This document shows positions 7,333 through 15,279 of a stretch of 40,598 bases of DNA, piece after piece. The notes under the pieces were generated by a model that was not told the DNA's origin, made no database searches, and saw nothing but the letters and a program-made list of their open reading frames with translations. Both the position numbers and the translations under genes were made by a program. Source of the stretch: Bacteroidota bacterium (lineage in GTDB: Bacteria; Bacteroidota; Bacteroidia; Chitinophagales; Chitinophagaceae); the NCBI GenBank assembly GCA_003175695.1, contig PSRA01000131.1, positions 1-40,598 of the forward strand, in the 5' to 3' direction. Positions within the stretch are counted from its first letter, which is position 1. Every line of letters starts with the position of its first letter.

Positions 7333-7394
7333 GCAACAACACAAAAGCCTACTTTGAAGTGAATATCCGCCATGTCATTGAACCGGAGACCTGA
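7333..7394 (+). pseudogene. Tyrosine recombinase C-terminal remnant 1
   Basis: A frame read just after the kinase gene gives TKAYFEVNIRHVIE and then stops at 7394. This is the last strand and helix of a phage-type integrase, including the presumed nucleophilic Tyr in KAYFEVN. The same DNA recurs at about 10741-10792 with few changes. Nothing upstream in this copy belongs to the enzyme, so only the tail is left. The identification rests on the second copy, where the preceding integrase motifs survive. Confidence 0.6.
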
Positions 7395-7450
7395 CGGACT
7401 TCCGGCTTCTCTTTATAAACGGCAAAACAAAAGATAATTGGATCAAGATT

Positions 7451-7462
7451 GGAAAATTTTCC
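7451..7462 (+). promoter_or_regulatory. Short palindrome upstream of the second Xre/RES pair
   Basis: GGAAAATTTTCC is a perfect 12-bp palindrome 37 bp ahead of the ATG at 7499. Its place would suit an operator for the antitoxin, but it is short and AT-rich, and no second copy was found, so chance is possible. Confidence 0.3.
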
Positions 7463-7498
7463 TTCTGAGAATGGAAATATTTCACTACATTTATCAAA

Positions 7499-7945
7499 AT
7501 GATTTCTATGCCGGTTTCAGCGACTGTAACTAGTTCACTTAAGGAGAAATTTGATAACCTGGATCTGAAAAGTACTTTTGCCATTGTTTTTTCTGCCAGG
7601 AAACGAGTTAAACCAAAGGTGTTCTATGATTTTGCTGATTTCATAAAAATGCCAGAGAAAGACCTTGCAACTTTGCTGAATCTTTCTGCGCGGACCATCA
7701 ATAACTATAAGAAGTCGCACAGGCTTCTTGAACCGGTTTACAGCGAGCACCTCTTAAAACTGATTGCCCTTTACCTAAAAGGAGAAGAAATATTCGGTAA
7801 TGTGGGTGAATTTAATTACTGGCTTCAGAAACCCTTCTGGAATTCAAAAAAGAACGAAAGGCCTCTGGACTGGCTCATTACTCCAGGAGGAGTCGACCTG
7901 GTAGGTGAAGAACTTGACCGGCTTGCACATTCATATCCCGCCTAA
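7499..7945 (+). CDS. Xre/ParS-type antitoxin (DUF2384-like), pair 2
   Basis: This 148-residue protein is a second antitoxin of the same class as 811-1305. The middle contains a helix-turn-helix-like segment (MPEKDLATLLNLSARTINNY). The C-terminal toxin-binding region reads EEIFGNVGEFNYWLQKPFW, followed by RPLDWLITPGG, closely following the family pattern. The toxin gene begins nine bases after its stop, an operon arrangement but without the start/stop overlap of pair 1. The N-terminal part differs from pair 1, so the two are diverged paralogues and not a recent duplication. An in-frame ATG at 7508 (MPVSATV) is an equally possible start. Confidence 0.88.
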   Translation: MISMPVSATVTSSLKEKFDNLDLKSTFAIVFSARKRVKPKVFYDFADFIKMPEKDLATLLNLSARTINNYKKSHRLLEPVYSEHLLKLIALYLKGEEIFGNVGEFNYWLQKPFWNSKKNERPLDWLITPGGVDLVGEELDRLAHSYPA

Positions 7946-7954
7946 TCTTTTGAC

Positions 7955-8428
7955 ATGCTTGCTTACCGGATCACATTAAAAAAATATAGCAGGAAATTGT
8001 TTGCTTCGGCCATCGCTGGGCGGTGGAACGGCGCAGGCAGAGAAGTCATTTATTGTGCAGAGTCTATTCCACTCGCCTTTCTTGAAAACATGGTTCGCAG
8101 GCAGGGTGCAGGATTCAACAGGGATTTTAAAATTATGATCATTGAGATACCTGATGATTTGCAAATAGAGGTTGTGCGCACAGAGGATTTGCCTGACGGG
8201 TGGCGAGACTTCATGGATTATTCAAAATGCCAGGCAATCGGTAATGCATGGTACGTCAGAAACGCCACACCTGTGTTGAAGGTTCCTTCCGCAGTCCTTC
8301 CTGAGTCTTCTTATTACGTAATCAATGCTGAGCGTCCGGATTCTAAGAAGATAAAACTGATCAATACCACTGATCTTGTTCCTGACGAAAGAATCGAGGA
8401 CATATTGAAGAATTACAGAAAAGCATGA
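7955..8428 (+). CDS. RES-domain toxin, pair 2
   Basis: This 157-residue RES protein shows AGRWN (Arg23), Tyr33, Glu44 and KVPSAV (Ser112) followed by VINAERPD, the NAD+-handling residues of the family at the spacing expected. Length and ends are normal and no lesion is visible. Between the Arg and Ser motifs it shares IPDD and DLPDGWRDF with the IPDD and ELPADWNAF of pair 1. It lies between two tyrosine-recombinase remnants (7333-7394 and 10618-10826), which suggests it arrived as island cargo. Its antitoxin is the gene immediately upstream. Confidence 0.88.
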   Translation: MLAYRITLKKYSRKLFASAIAGRWNGAGREVIYCAESIPLAFLENMVRRQGAGFNRDFKIMIIEIPDDLQIEVVRTEDLPDGWRDFMDYSKCQAIGNAWYVRNATPVLKVPSAVLPESSYYVINAERPDSKKIKLINTTDLVPDERIEDILKNYRKA

Positions 8429-8670
8429 GTGTAGAGGCAGGTCTCCAGACAATCATCCACTGCTTCATGAAACGAATCCTCTAATTTCTTGACCGTCTCG
8501 CCCACATAAGACCTTATCTTATTTCTTTCGACTATTGGAAGTGTTAACATGTATTCTCTGTCGTTGGACAGTTTTAAAAATGCTTCTTTGCTACCCAATA
8601 CCTGAGTTACGTAGAAAAAGACATTGCCGAATTCGCCCTGTTTGTATCCGTTATGAACATGCGCAGAACA
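8413..8670 (-). pseudogene. Remnant coding stretch with a HicB-like tail
   Basis: The minus strand is open from about 8670 down to 8413 without an ATG at its head. The last part reads GETVKKLEDSFHEAVDDCLETC, resembling the C-terminal half of HicB-type antitoxins (G.TV.EL...F.EAVDDYLE). The earlier part, FGNVFFYVTQVLGSKEAFLK, is coherent protein-like sequence that I do not recognise. It overlaps the 3' end of the RES toxin gene. A start is lacking and no HicA toxin adjoins, so this is taken as a fragment. The rest of 8429-8796 shows no supportable gene. Confidence 0.35.
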
Positions 8671-8796
8671 CTATTGTTAATAGATTTCGTCTAAAAGGCG
8701 GGTGGGGCCATGTCAGTCATATCCGTGTTTTTACGGATACAGTCTGTTCGAATTTGAATTAAATTAGGAGCCATTTTTTATGCTAAATCGCCCGCC

Positions 8797-9078
8797 ATGT
8801 TCTTCCAGAAAGTTGTCAAGGGGATTTCAGGACTTTCCGATGCTGACGTGGAGGGGATGATCAACGGTAATGGGATTATTTGCAACTGGTGGCGCAAAAA
8901 GGGACCGATCTACAACAAGGAGATTTTGGAAGTACTTAATCACCGAATGGTTGATCAACAAATAGTTCAGGAGAATTATGAGCAGATAAAGCAGGATATT
9001 CAAAACTTCGTCTATTCTGAAATGAAGAGAATTTTGAATGATCCTGCTTTAAGCCACTGCATTTTCCAAAATCAGTAA
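8797..9078 (+). CDS. Hypothetical 93-residue protein
   Basis: I do not recognise this small protein. It is hydrophilic, has no signal peptide or membrane segment, and contains ICNWWRKKGPIYNKEIL followed by a probable amphipathic helix (QENYEQIKQDIQNFVYSEMKRIL). A ribosome-site-like AGGAGCC at 8766-8772 fits an ATG at 8780 better, but that ATG is in another frame, so the original N-terminus may have been damaged. It converges on the metallophosphoesterase gene, leaving three bases between the two stops. It could be a real short gene or the C-terminal part of a decayed one. Confidence 0.4.
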   Translation: MFFQKVVKGISGLSDADVEGMINGNGIICNWWRKKGPIYNKEILEVLNHRMVDQQIVQENYEQIKQDIQNFVYSEMKRILNDPALSHCIFQNQ

Positions 9079-9081
9079 CGC

Positions 9082-10353
9082 CTATAAGGCAAGCTTGCCG
9101 AAATTGGATCCTTTGAGTTCAACTTTCGCGGAGTCAAAAAGACTTTTGGTAATTTTATTTTTCTTGTCAATCTGAACCTGGTAAAACTCAAAATTTATTT
9201 CTGCTTTTGTGATGGTTGCTAACATATATCCATTGCCATCTAGGTTTTTTCCAACTTCGACATCAGGCGGGATAGGTTTGCTGAGCGATTTTTTATTTGA
9301 AACCACTGGATCGGCATTGTGCCCACTATTCCCCACTATAAGGAATGGTACATTAATCTTGGTTCCATTGCAGGTCACCTTACGCTCAAAATGCTGGTAA
9401 TTGTGAGCATGACCAGATACATAAGCATCAGGCAATATTCCTGCAGCCTTGACGCATTCGTCGATATCCCCAAGCATTTCAGTACTTGATTCGTGACCCG
9501 CAGCACTGTAAGGAGGATGATGGACCGAGATAATAAGTGCTTTATGATATTTATCTGATGACTTTCTTTGCGAGGCAATTTTTTTCAGCGTGTTACCAAG
9601 CCATTTTTTTTGAGACCCATCATTTTGAGTTACTATAAAGCCTGGTCCTTCGGACACATTCGAATAAAGTCCAATAATATCAGCAAAAGGAGTTTGTAGC
9701 CACCAGTAAACGCCAGGCTGTGCTACCATCTGGCGATAAATTGTTGTTGCTGCATTTTTCGGAACTTGCGCCTTGGGTTTACAGAAATTATCAATGAAAG
9801 CGGCAAGGGAAAATTTCTGGCCGGTGGATGCTTGATTTTTTTGATTGTACTTGAACATTTCTCCATCATGATTGCCGGGAATCGCAATGATCTTTCCTGG
9901 ATATTTCTTGTAGGGCTCATAGAATTGCTGGTGATAGCCTTCCGTCGTATTATTATAATAGATGACATCGCCGAGATGAAGGAGAAACGAAGGAGACTTG
10001 GTGTGATCCGTGATATTATAATCCTCAGTCATAATATCTGCAATTGGCTGCTGCATTCCGTGTACCGGATCTCCGGTATCTCCAGCCAGATGAAAGCACA
10101 TTGTGCCAGCCTGTGCGATTTCTTTGGCTGAGTTGGCGCCGACAATATCATCGAGTGTCATCTGTAGTGAATTATTGCCATATTTCGGAATTGGCTGCAG
10201 ATTTTTTTCAATGTATTGTGTCATGCGGGTTGCGCCATCAAATTTTTTTGTGCGCTCCGCCGGGGGCGTTGTGGTGAAAAACGGATGGGCAAACCTGGTG
10301 ATGGGTGTGCTTGAGTCGACTGTCTTTTTTGCTACGGTTTTTTTCTTAGCCAT
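9082..10353 (-). CDS. Metallophosphoesterase, purple-acid-phosphatase-like (copy 1)
   Basis: This 423-residue protein is a calcineurin-like phosphoesterase. The five metal-binding blocks occur in order: LAGDTGD, LGDVIYYN, PGNHDGE, SVHHPPYS and SGHAHNYQHFER. This is the purple acid phosphatase arrangement GDxG / GDxxY / GNHD / VxxH / GHxH, where the Tyr after GD is the iron ligand. There is no signal peptide; the preferred start at 10353 gives a lysine-rich MAKKKTVAKK, while a longer frame to 10395 adds 14 residues. Purple acid phosphatases are normally exported, so an apparently cytoplasmic form is unusual. A paralogue lies at 15280-16419 on the other strand. The substrate is not deducible. 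Confidence 0.85.
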   Translation of the reverse strand: MAKKKTVAKKTVDSSTPITRFAHPFFTTTPPAERTKKFDGATRMTQYIEKNLQPIPKYGNNSLQMTLDDIVGANSAKEIAQAGTMCFHLAGDTGDPVHGMQQPIADIMTEDYNITDHTKSPSFLLHLGDVIYYNNTTEGYHQQFYEPYKKYPGKIIAIPGNHDGEMFKYNQKNQASTGQKFSLAAFIDNFCKPKAQVPKNAATTIYRQMVAQPGVYWWLQTPFADIIGLYSNVSEGPGFIVTQNDGSQKKWLGNTLKKIASQRKSSDKYHKALIISVHHPPYSAAGHESSTEMLGDIDECVKAAGILPDAYVSGHAHNYQHFERKVTCNGTKINVPFLIVGNSGHNADPVVSNKKSLSKPIPPDVEVGKNLDGNGYMLATITKAEINFEFYQVQIDKKNKITKSLFDSAKVELKGSNFGKLAL

Positions 10354-10617
10354 ATGATTGGTGTTGGTTAAAAGGATTGGGGTCAAAATGCACAAAATGT
10401 TTGACCGGGGGGTAAGGAAAAAGCCGGGATGTTTTTAAAGAAGTTAGGAGTTGAAAACTATCTATTGAAATTCAGAGTGCGAAAATTCTTGTGTCATCAA
10501 ATAATAAAAAACCGCAATCGATGAAGATACTACTATTTACAGCGGAATGGGAATAGGTGTTTTAACGGATATGAGTAAGTGCTTCTATTCCCGAGGCTAA
10601 TGTTTTCACTTATCTGA

Positions 10618-10826
10618 AATTGATCAGAATTATCAAGAAATATTTATAACAAGCTTGGCAGGACCCATTTCACAAATCTTTATATCCGCTTTGGTGCCGA
10701 CCGTCTCACCGTATCAAAAATGCTCTGCCAAGAAAGAGCAGAAACAACAAAAGCTGATTTTGAAGTGAATATCCGCCATGTCATTGAAGGAACAAAAATG
10801 TTGATTTTACTTCTTTGATGATTTGA
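10618..10826 (+). pseudogene. Tyrosine recombinase C-terminal remnant 2
   Basis: The frame reads NIYNKLGRTHFTNLYIRFGA, then DRLTVSKMLCQERAETT, then KADFEVNIRHVIEGT. This follows the integrase C-terminus: the GRHTF box (here GRTHF), the VSKMLGH box (here VSKMLCQ) and the nucleophile region KAYFEVN, where Tyr is now Asp. A lost A in the run near 10797 shifts the final codons (VDFTSLMI, stop at 10826). All three conserved boxes are damaged, so the gene is dead. The remaining parts of the 10354-10994 intergenic region hold nothing else I can support. Confidence 0.7.
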
Positions 10827-10994
10827 ACGCTGTGCGATCAATTCCCATCAATCCTGTTCGAGAAAATTCTGAAATATTCAGCACTAGCTTCCACTTAAAA
10901 TTCTGCCATTTGCTCATCCGTATTTTAACGGTAATTGATTGATAGACGCGCCGGTTTTCTTACATTCAGTTTGTTTACCATTAAACCTTAACAT

Positions 10995-13580
10995 ATGAAA
11001 TGGAAATGCCTGGTTCTCGGCGGTGGCGGACCCGTCGGTGAATTTCAGATCGGAGCCATTCAGGCCATTGCCCGACAATATGATTCTTTCGATCTTTATA
11101 TCGGTGTTGGTTGCGGATCACTCAACAGTGCTGCCCTTGCCCAATTCAATTCTCTCACCGAGGGGTCCCAGATTCTGACTTCAATCTGGGATGGCATCAA
11201 GCACACAAAAGATATTTTCAGTGTTCCTTTCGCCGGAGGGGAGTTGGCAGCTCTGGCTGCACTCGTCTCTGATGCCGGCTGGGCAAGAGATAGTATTTAT
11301 GGCTACGCCAAACTTACTGAACAGATTAAAAAAAATATTGACTGGAACCGCATTAAGGATAAGACAAACTGGGCCACGGAAATCACATCACTCAACGATG
11401 GTCAGCGCTACACCGTTACCAACAATAAAAAATTGTTGGACGGAGATACCAATCCTCTTCGCACTGTCCGGCTCTCGCTGGATCCCCGGGATCCTTTTTT
11501 TATCGGCACACATATTTATGAATTGATGACTGCCGGCGGCTGCACGCCCCTGATGCTTCCTCCTGTTGATCTCTTTAATCACCGCTTTGTTGAAGGAGGT
11601 GTTCGTAACTGCACCCCTTTTCCGCTGGCAGTAAAAGCATTTGAGGTGGCAATGTCTGCGGGCTACGATGAAGCTGAATTCATCGTGGTGGGCAATTATG
11701 TCAATGAGCCAAGCCGGGAAACGTTTGACCAGCTTGATAGTGGTATGGAGATCATTGGCCGGACGATTAAGATGATGACGATTCAGATAGCACAGGATGA
11801 AATTTTTTACGGTAAAAGCATGCTTGAAAAAATGGGCGTAAAAAATACTGTGATCGTCATTGAGCCGACGGTTGACTACAGACTGAGTCCGTTTAATTTC
11901 AATGATATGAACACGAGGCTTCAAATCAGAAATCATGGAGTGAACAGGGCTAACGTCCTGCTGCCTCCGCCACCAGCAAAGCCGGCAGCGATGATGGCCG
12001 AAAATATGATCAGCCTGAATGTCGATATGGACCAGTTGCTCGATCAGCTTAGCAGTGATCCGGATAATGAAGTGATATCAGACAGAATAGTAGGTCTTGC
12101 ACTTTCTGGCCAGGTTCCGAAAGCGATGGCGGCAAATCAAATGATTTCACGAACGCCGATGGCAGCAGCCTATGTAAAAACGGCTCCTCATGCGGACGCA
12201 AAACATCCGGCCAATCTCGGGGAGCTGATGGATCTGATGACGACGGCCGCTGCCACAGGTAAGAAGATAAAAGCGGTAGGAGCAGGATTTGCTTTTGATG
12301 ATATCGACGAGACAACGGGCGTGCAGATTCAGCTTGACAAGTTAAGTAACATGTGGACTCCCGATCCTTCCATTTTAAAGGATCCAGCTTCTGCTCCTGT
12401 CCTGTTGGAATTTGAATCCGGAAGCACGATTGATCAGCTGAATAAATTTTTGTGGGATCGAGGCCTCGCACTGGTCAATCAAACCGGTTATGAGGGACTC
12501 TCGTATGTGGGTGCTGGGAGCTGCGGCGGGCACGGATCCGGAATCAGGATCGGCCCACTGGCGGACGCCATCTGCGCGATCAATATTTTGCATTTTGACA
12601 AAACGGGTAAACTGGTTCACAGCAGGATTGAAGCTGCCAATGGAATTTCTGACCGTGCATCTTTTGAGAAACTCTATCCGCAGATCGAGCTCATCCAGGA
12701 TGATGATAGTTTTAATGCATGTAAAGTTTCTGTCGGACTCATGGGAATTATTTATTCAGTGACCACAAAGACCCAGCCCAGATTTTACCTCGAAGAAACA
12801 AGGATCATTGTCAAGTGGAGTGACCTGAAGCAGCAGCTGACTGCCAAACTTGCTGATGAAGGGATTCATAGCATTCATATCTGGTTCAATCCTTATCCAC
12901 TAAAGGGAGATATTTATTGTGTCTTAAGTGAATACCGGCGCGTGGAGAACAGAGCGAATATTGGTAACCGTGGTCTTGGTGTTACATTCGGCCTGGTACC
13001 AACGCTTGCGCCTCTCATTCTCTGGGTGATGGAGCATTTCTCAAAAAATCTTGCTGCTATTATGAATAGTACGCTCAAGGCAACAGTCAACAAATATCCG
13101 TACGTAATGCCCTGCACGGAGGCGCTGAATTTTGGCACGCCGAATCTGGTAAGTGTGGACGCCACGAATTGTGGTATTCCCGCAGAATCTGCCATTGAAG
13201 TCGCGGGAAAACTTTTTGAATTTGCTGCGAGGCGCTACCAGGAGGGTAAATTCATCACTTCTCCAATAGGTTTCCGGTTTGTTGCTGCGTCAGATGCCCT
13301 CTTTGCACCACAATCCGGCAGAGCGACCTGCATGATCGAGATGCCTTTGATCAAACCCACTCCTGGCGCCCAGGATACTATCGATCAGTTCCTCCAAACG
13401 CTGATCAAAGATTATCATGGCCGTCCGCACTGGGGTCAGCGGTTAAATAAGAATGTAAATCCCGGAAATATAGGCACGATGTACCCGAAGCTTCAGACAT
13501 TTGAGCGGATTTTCAACCAGTTCAACAACAGCGGGATTTTCCATAACGAGTTCTCGGACAAAATCGGGCTCGGGGCTTAG
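10995..13580 (+). CDS. Fusion of a patatin-like domain (catalytic residues replaced) and an FAD-dependent lactone-oxidase-like domain
   Basis: This is an 861-residue protein without a signal peptide. Residues 1-320 follow patatin phospholipases: LVLGGGGPVGEFQIGA gives the oxyanion-hole glycines. However, the nucleophile motif GxSxG reads GVGCG (37-41), with Gly39 in place of Ser, and the dyad Asp motif DGG reads EGG (Glu200). The lipase is therefore probably inactive, or uses another residue such as Cys40. From about residue 400 the chain follows the VAO/aldonolactone oxidase family: a PCMH FAD-binding region with AVGAGFAFDDI near 427 and GAGSCGGHGSGIRIG near 506-520. A position where some relatives carry a covalent flavin His is Phe. 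The two domains are joined by a roughly 80-residue linker. Within it, NMISLNVDMDQLLDQL looks helical. A small conserved protein follows 18 bp later. I know of no characterised protein with this architecture. Confidence 0.82.
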   Translation: MKWKCLVLGGGGPVGEFQIGAIQAIARQYDSFDLYIGVGCGSLNSAALAQFNSLTEGSQILTSIWDGIKHTKDIFSVPFAGGELAALAALVSDAGWARDSIYGYAKLTEQIKKNIDWNRIKDKTNWATEITSLNDGQRYTVTNNKKLLDGDTNPLRTVRLSLDPRDPFFIGTHIYELMTAGGCTPLMLPPVDLFNHRFVEGGVRNCTPFPLAVKAFEVAMSAGYDEAEFIVVGNYVNEPSRETFDQLDSGMEIIGRTIKMMTIQIAQDEIFYGKSMLEKMGVKNTVIVIEPTVDYRLSPFNFNDMNTRLQIRNHGVNRANVLLPPPPAKPAAMMAENMISLNVDMDQLLDQLSSDPDNEVISDRIVGLALSGQVPKAMAANQMISRTPMAAAYVKTAPHADAKHPANLGELMDLMTTAAATGKKIKAVGAGFAFDDIDETTGVQIQLDKLSNMWTPDPSILKDPASAPVLLEFESGSTIDQLNKFLWDRGLALVNQTGYEGLSYVGAGSCGGHGSGIRIGPLADAICAINILHFDKTGKLVHSRIEAANGISDRASFEKLYPQIELIQDDDSFNACKVSVGLMGIIYSVTTKTQPRFYLEETRIIVKWSDLKQQLTAKLADEGIHSIHIWFNPYPLKGDIYCVLSEYRRVENRANIGNRGLGVTFGLVPTLAPLILWVMEHFSKNLAAIMNSTLKATVNKYPYVMPCTEALNFGTPNLVSVDATNCGIPAESAIEVAGKLFEFAARRYQEGKFITSPIGFRFVAASDALFAPQSGRATCMIEMPLIKPTPGAQDTIDQFLQTLIKDYHGRPHWGQRLNKNVNPGNIGTMYPKLQTFERIFNQFNNSGIFHNEFSDKIGLGA

Positions 13581-13598
13581 CTATTTAAAATATCACTT

Positions 13599-13970
13599 AT
13601 GTCAACCTGTTATTTCACTATTCAGTTCGCCGGCTCCACAGTTGATTTTTACCGCAAAATAAAAAAGGCGATTGAAGAAAATAATGGAAGCGTCACCGGC
13701 GATTCTTCTTCCGGGACATTTGCGATTCCTGTTCTGGGGAGCACCGTTGCCGGGAGTTGTGCAATTACCGGTCAATCTCTGATGATAACGATCACAAAAA
13801 AACCAGTTGTCATTTCATGTTCACTCATTGAAAAATATGTCCGCGGCCAAATTGCACCTCCAGCGTTGCCAGAAGGAGACGCCGAACTGAAATCTGAAAT
13901 TGAAAATAAATCGACAGGATCAACGCATCGAAAACACAAAACAAAAAAGGGTCACGGATCGCTGGAATAG
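13599..13970 (+). CDS. Small conserved protein, function unknown
   Basis: This 123-residue protein starts 18 bp after the patatin/oxidase gene and is probably co-transcribed with it. Residues 1-85 form a compact alternating pattern (CYFTIQFAGSTVDFYRKIKK, GSVTGDSSSGTFAIPVLGST, GSCAITGQSLMITITKKP) that suggests a small alpha-beta fold with a helix packed on a sheet. I have an impression of such stand-alone domains in many bacteria but cannot name one. The C-terminal 40 residues are charged, with a His/Lys-rich tail (STHRKHKTKKGHG). There is no signal peptide or membrane span. A non-enzymatic accessory or binding role is only a guess. Confidence 0.65.
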   Translation: MSTCYFTIQFAGSTVDFYRKIKKAIEENNGSVTGDSSSGTFAIPVLGSTVAGSCAITGQSLMITITKKPVVISCSLIEKYVRGQIAPPALPEGDAELKSEIENKSTGSTHRKHKTKKGHGSLE

Positions 13971-13990
13971 CTTTTCCTTAAGCCGCTTTT

Positions 13991-15094
13991 TCAATTCTTT
14001 AGATTGGGCATGATTCTTCCCAATTCGTATTTGCGGTCAACTCCGTTTTCGAGCTGGTCAAAATAGGGTTTCATCTTTCCGACGAGGATTTGATCGTTAA
14101 CCAGGGACGGCTGCTTCTCAATCAGCCTGCCCAGCGCCTGGATGCCCCAGTACTGGCCGAAGGCGGTGGTGTCGGAGACGATCGCGTCGGCAAGTTTATT
14201 GACGTATTGCGGATCGGGGTTGGTTAACAGCCATGCATATGCACTTAATCTTTTTCCGTTGTCAGTATCTTTGAGGCGACCAACCACATCAAAATTCCCA
14301 ATGGCCGGAACTGCAGCTGTCATATTTTTGAATATCTCCGTCATCTTGCGCGTTCTCAATGTCCCTGAGCCAAGTGAGTTTCTGATTTCATTATAACTTT
14401 CTGCGAGACGGTCGACCTCTGGTTCCTGCATCGCGGGGTCCTGCGAGGGGGCTGCGGGTTTGATCAGCGCGTACTCAGCCTTTTGCAATGCGCTCTGCGC
14501 TGCACCTGCTGCCTCCTGCGCTTTCTGTACAAAGCCCTGGATCGCCCGCTGATCTGCCCTTGAGAATGCACCGGCCAGGTATAGCCTCGTGGTAATATAT
14601 CCGAACAGGAATCCAAGGATGGTATAGCAGATGATAGTTCCGTATGAAAATGCCAGCGCCTCAGCCGATGGCGCTGACGACGCGCTGAGTCCTACTGCCA
14701 GTTTTTTTGCTACCCGCGAAACAAGCGGTGGCACCTCTTTCAGGTTTACAAGGCCCAGGCCGACGATAATTTTTGTCAGCCAGTCAGAAATTTCGGTAAG
14801 ATTCGTATTCACCTGCTGCCTGTAAGCGGGCGCCGCCGCGGCTCCTGCGTCAGTTGCGGCAACTCCGGTGCTCTGCAGGATCTTGGGTATGCCGAATAAA
14901 AAGCCTATGGCCGTTCCAGTTAGTAGGCAGGCGAGCATCCAGATCAGGATCGCAGCTTTCCCGGAAAGTGACGCACCGAAAAGCAGCACAATAATGAATC
15001 CAAAAACGAGAATGAGGATAGCTACCCAATTAATCACGCCGGAAGATTTTTCGTCCGGCTCCTTGGGTTTGGGAAGAAGGTTTGCAAGTGGCAT
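13991..15094 (-). CDS. Three-span membrane protein with a large C-terminal cytoplasmic region
   Basis: This 367-residue protein has hydrophobic spans at about 21-42, 47-69 and 149-170. Between spans two and three lies NTNLTEISDWLTKIIVGLGL, a stretch characteristic of a widespread group of bacterial membrane proteins of unknown role. Residues 180-210 are Ala/Gln-rich and probably coiled coil. The last 130 residues (YAWLLTNPDPQYVNKLADAI, YWGIQALGRLIEKQP) look like alpha-helical repeats. The gene converges with the small protein upstream and is divergent from the second metallophosphoesterase, with about 185 bp between the starts. It may be the membrane anchor of the neighbourhood, which is inference. 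Confidence 0.7.
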   Translation of the reverse strand: MPLANLLPKPKEPDEKSSGVINWVAILILVFGFIIVLLFGASLSGKAAILIWMLACLLTGTAIGFLFGIPKILQSTGVAATDAGAAAAPAYRQQVNTNLTEISDWLTKIIVGLGLVNLKEVPPLVSRVAKKLAVGLSASSAPSAEALAFSYGTIICYTILGFLFGYITTRLYLAGAFSRADQRAIQGFVQKAQEAAGAAQSALQKAEYALIKPAAPSQDPAMQEPEVDRLAESYNEIRNSLGSGTLRTRKMTEIFKNMTAAVPAIGNFDVVGRLKDTDNGKRLSAYAWLLTNPDPQYVNKLADAIVSDTTAFGQYWGIQALGRLIEKQPSLVNDQILVGKMKPYFDQLENGVDRKYELGRIMPNLKN

Positions 15095-15279
15095 ATGCCG
15101 GAGGTTTAATATAAAGAAGGTAAACTTTTTTCCCGTTTCTTTTCAAATCCCCGTTAAAATACGGAGGAGAGCGACGAAGATGAATTGATACCTTAGTAGT
15201 TTGTTTGCCCCGAAGATTACCTACGACCTCAAAATTAGTATGCCCCAAAGAGAATTTCTCTCACCCTAAAACATTATTT

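Noticed and set aside
11388-11936. A 182-codon minus-strand frame inside the patatin-oxidase gene.
   Set aside because: It is an antisense shadow of a clearly coding region, without recognisable motifs.
5228-15208. The 11-mer AGTTTGTTT(A/G)C at 5228, 10968 and 15198, two of them before hydrolase genes.
   Set aside because: The distances to the starts differ (17 versus 72 bp), the match to the Bacteroidota promoter consensus is imperfect, and AT-rich 11-mers of this kind can recur by chance.
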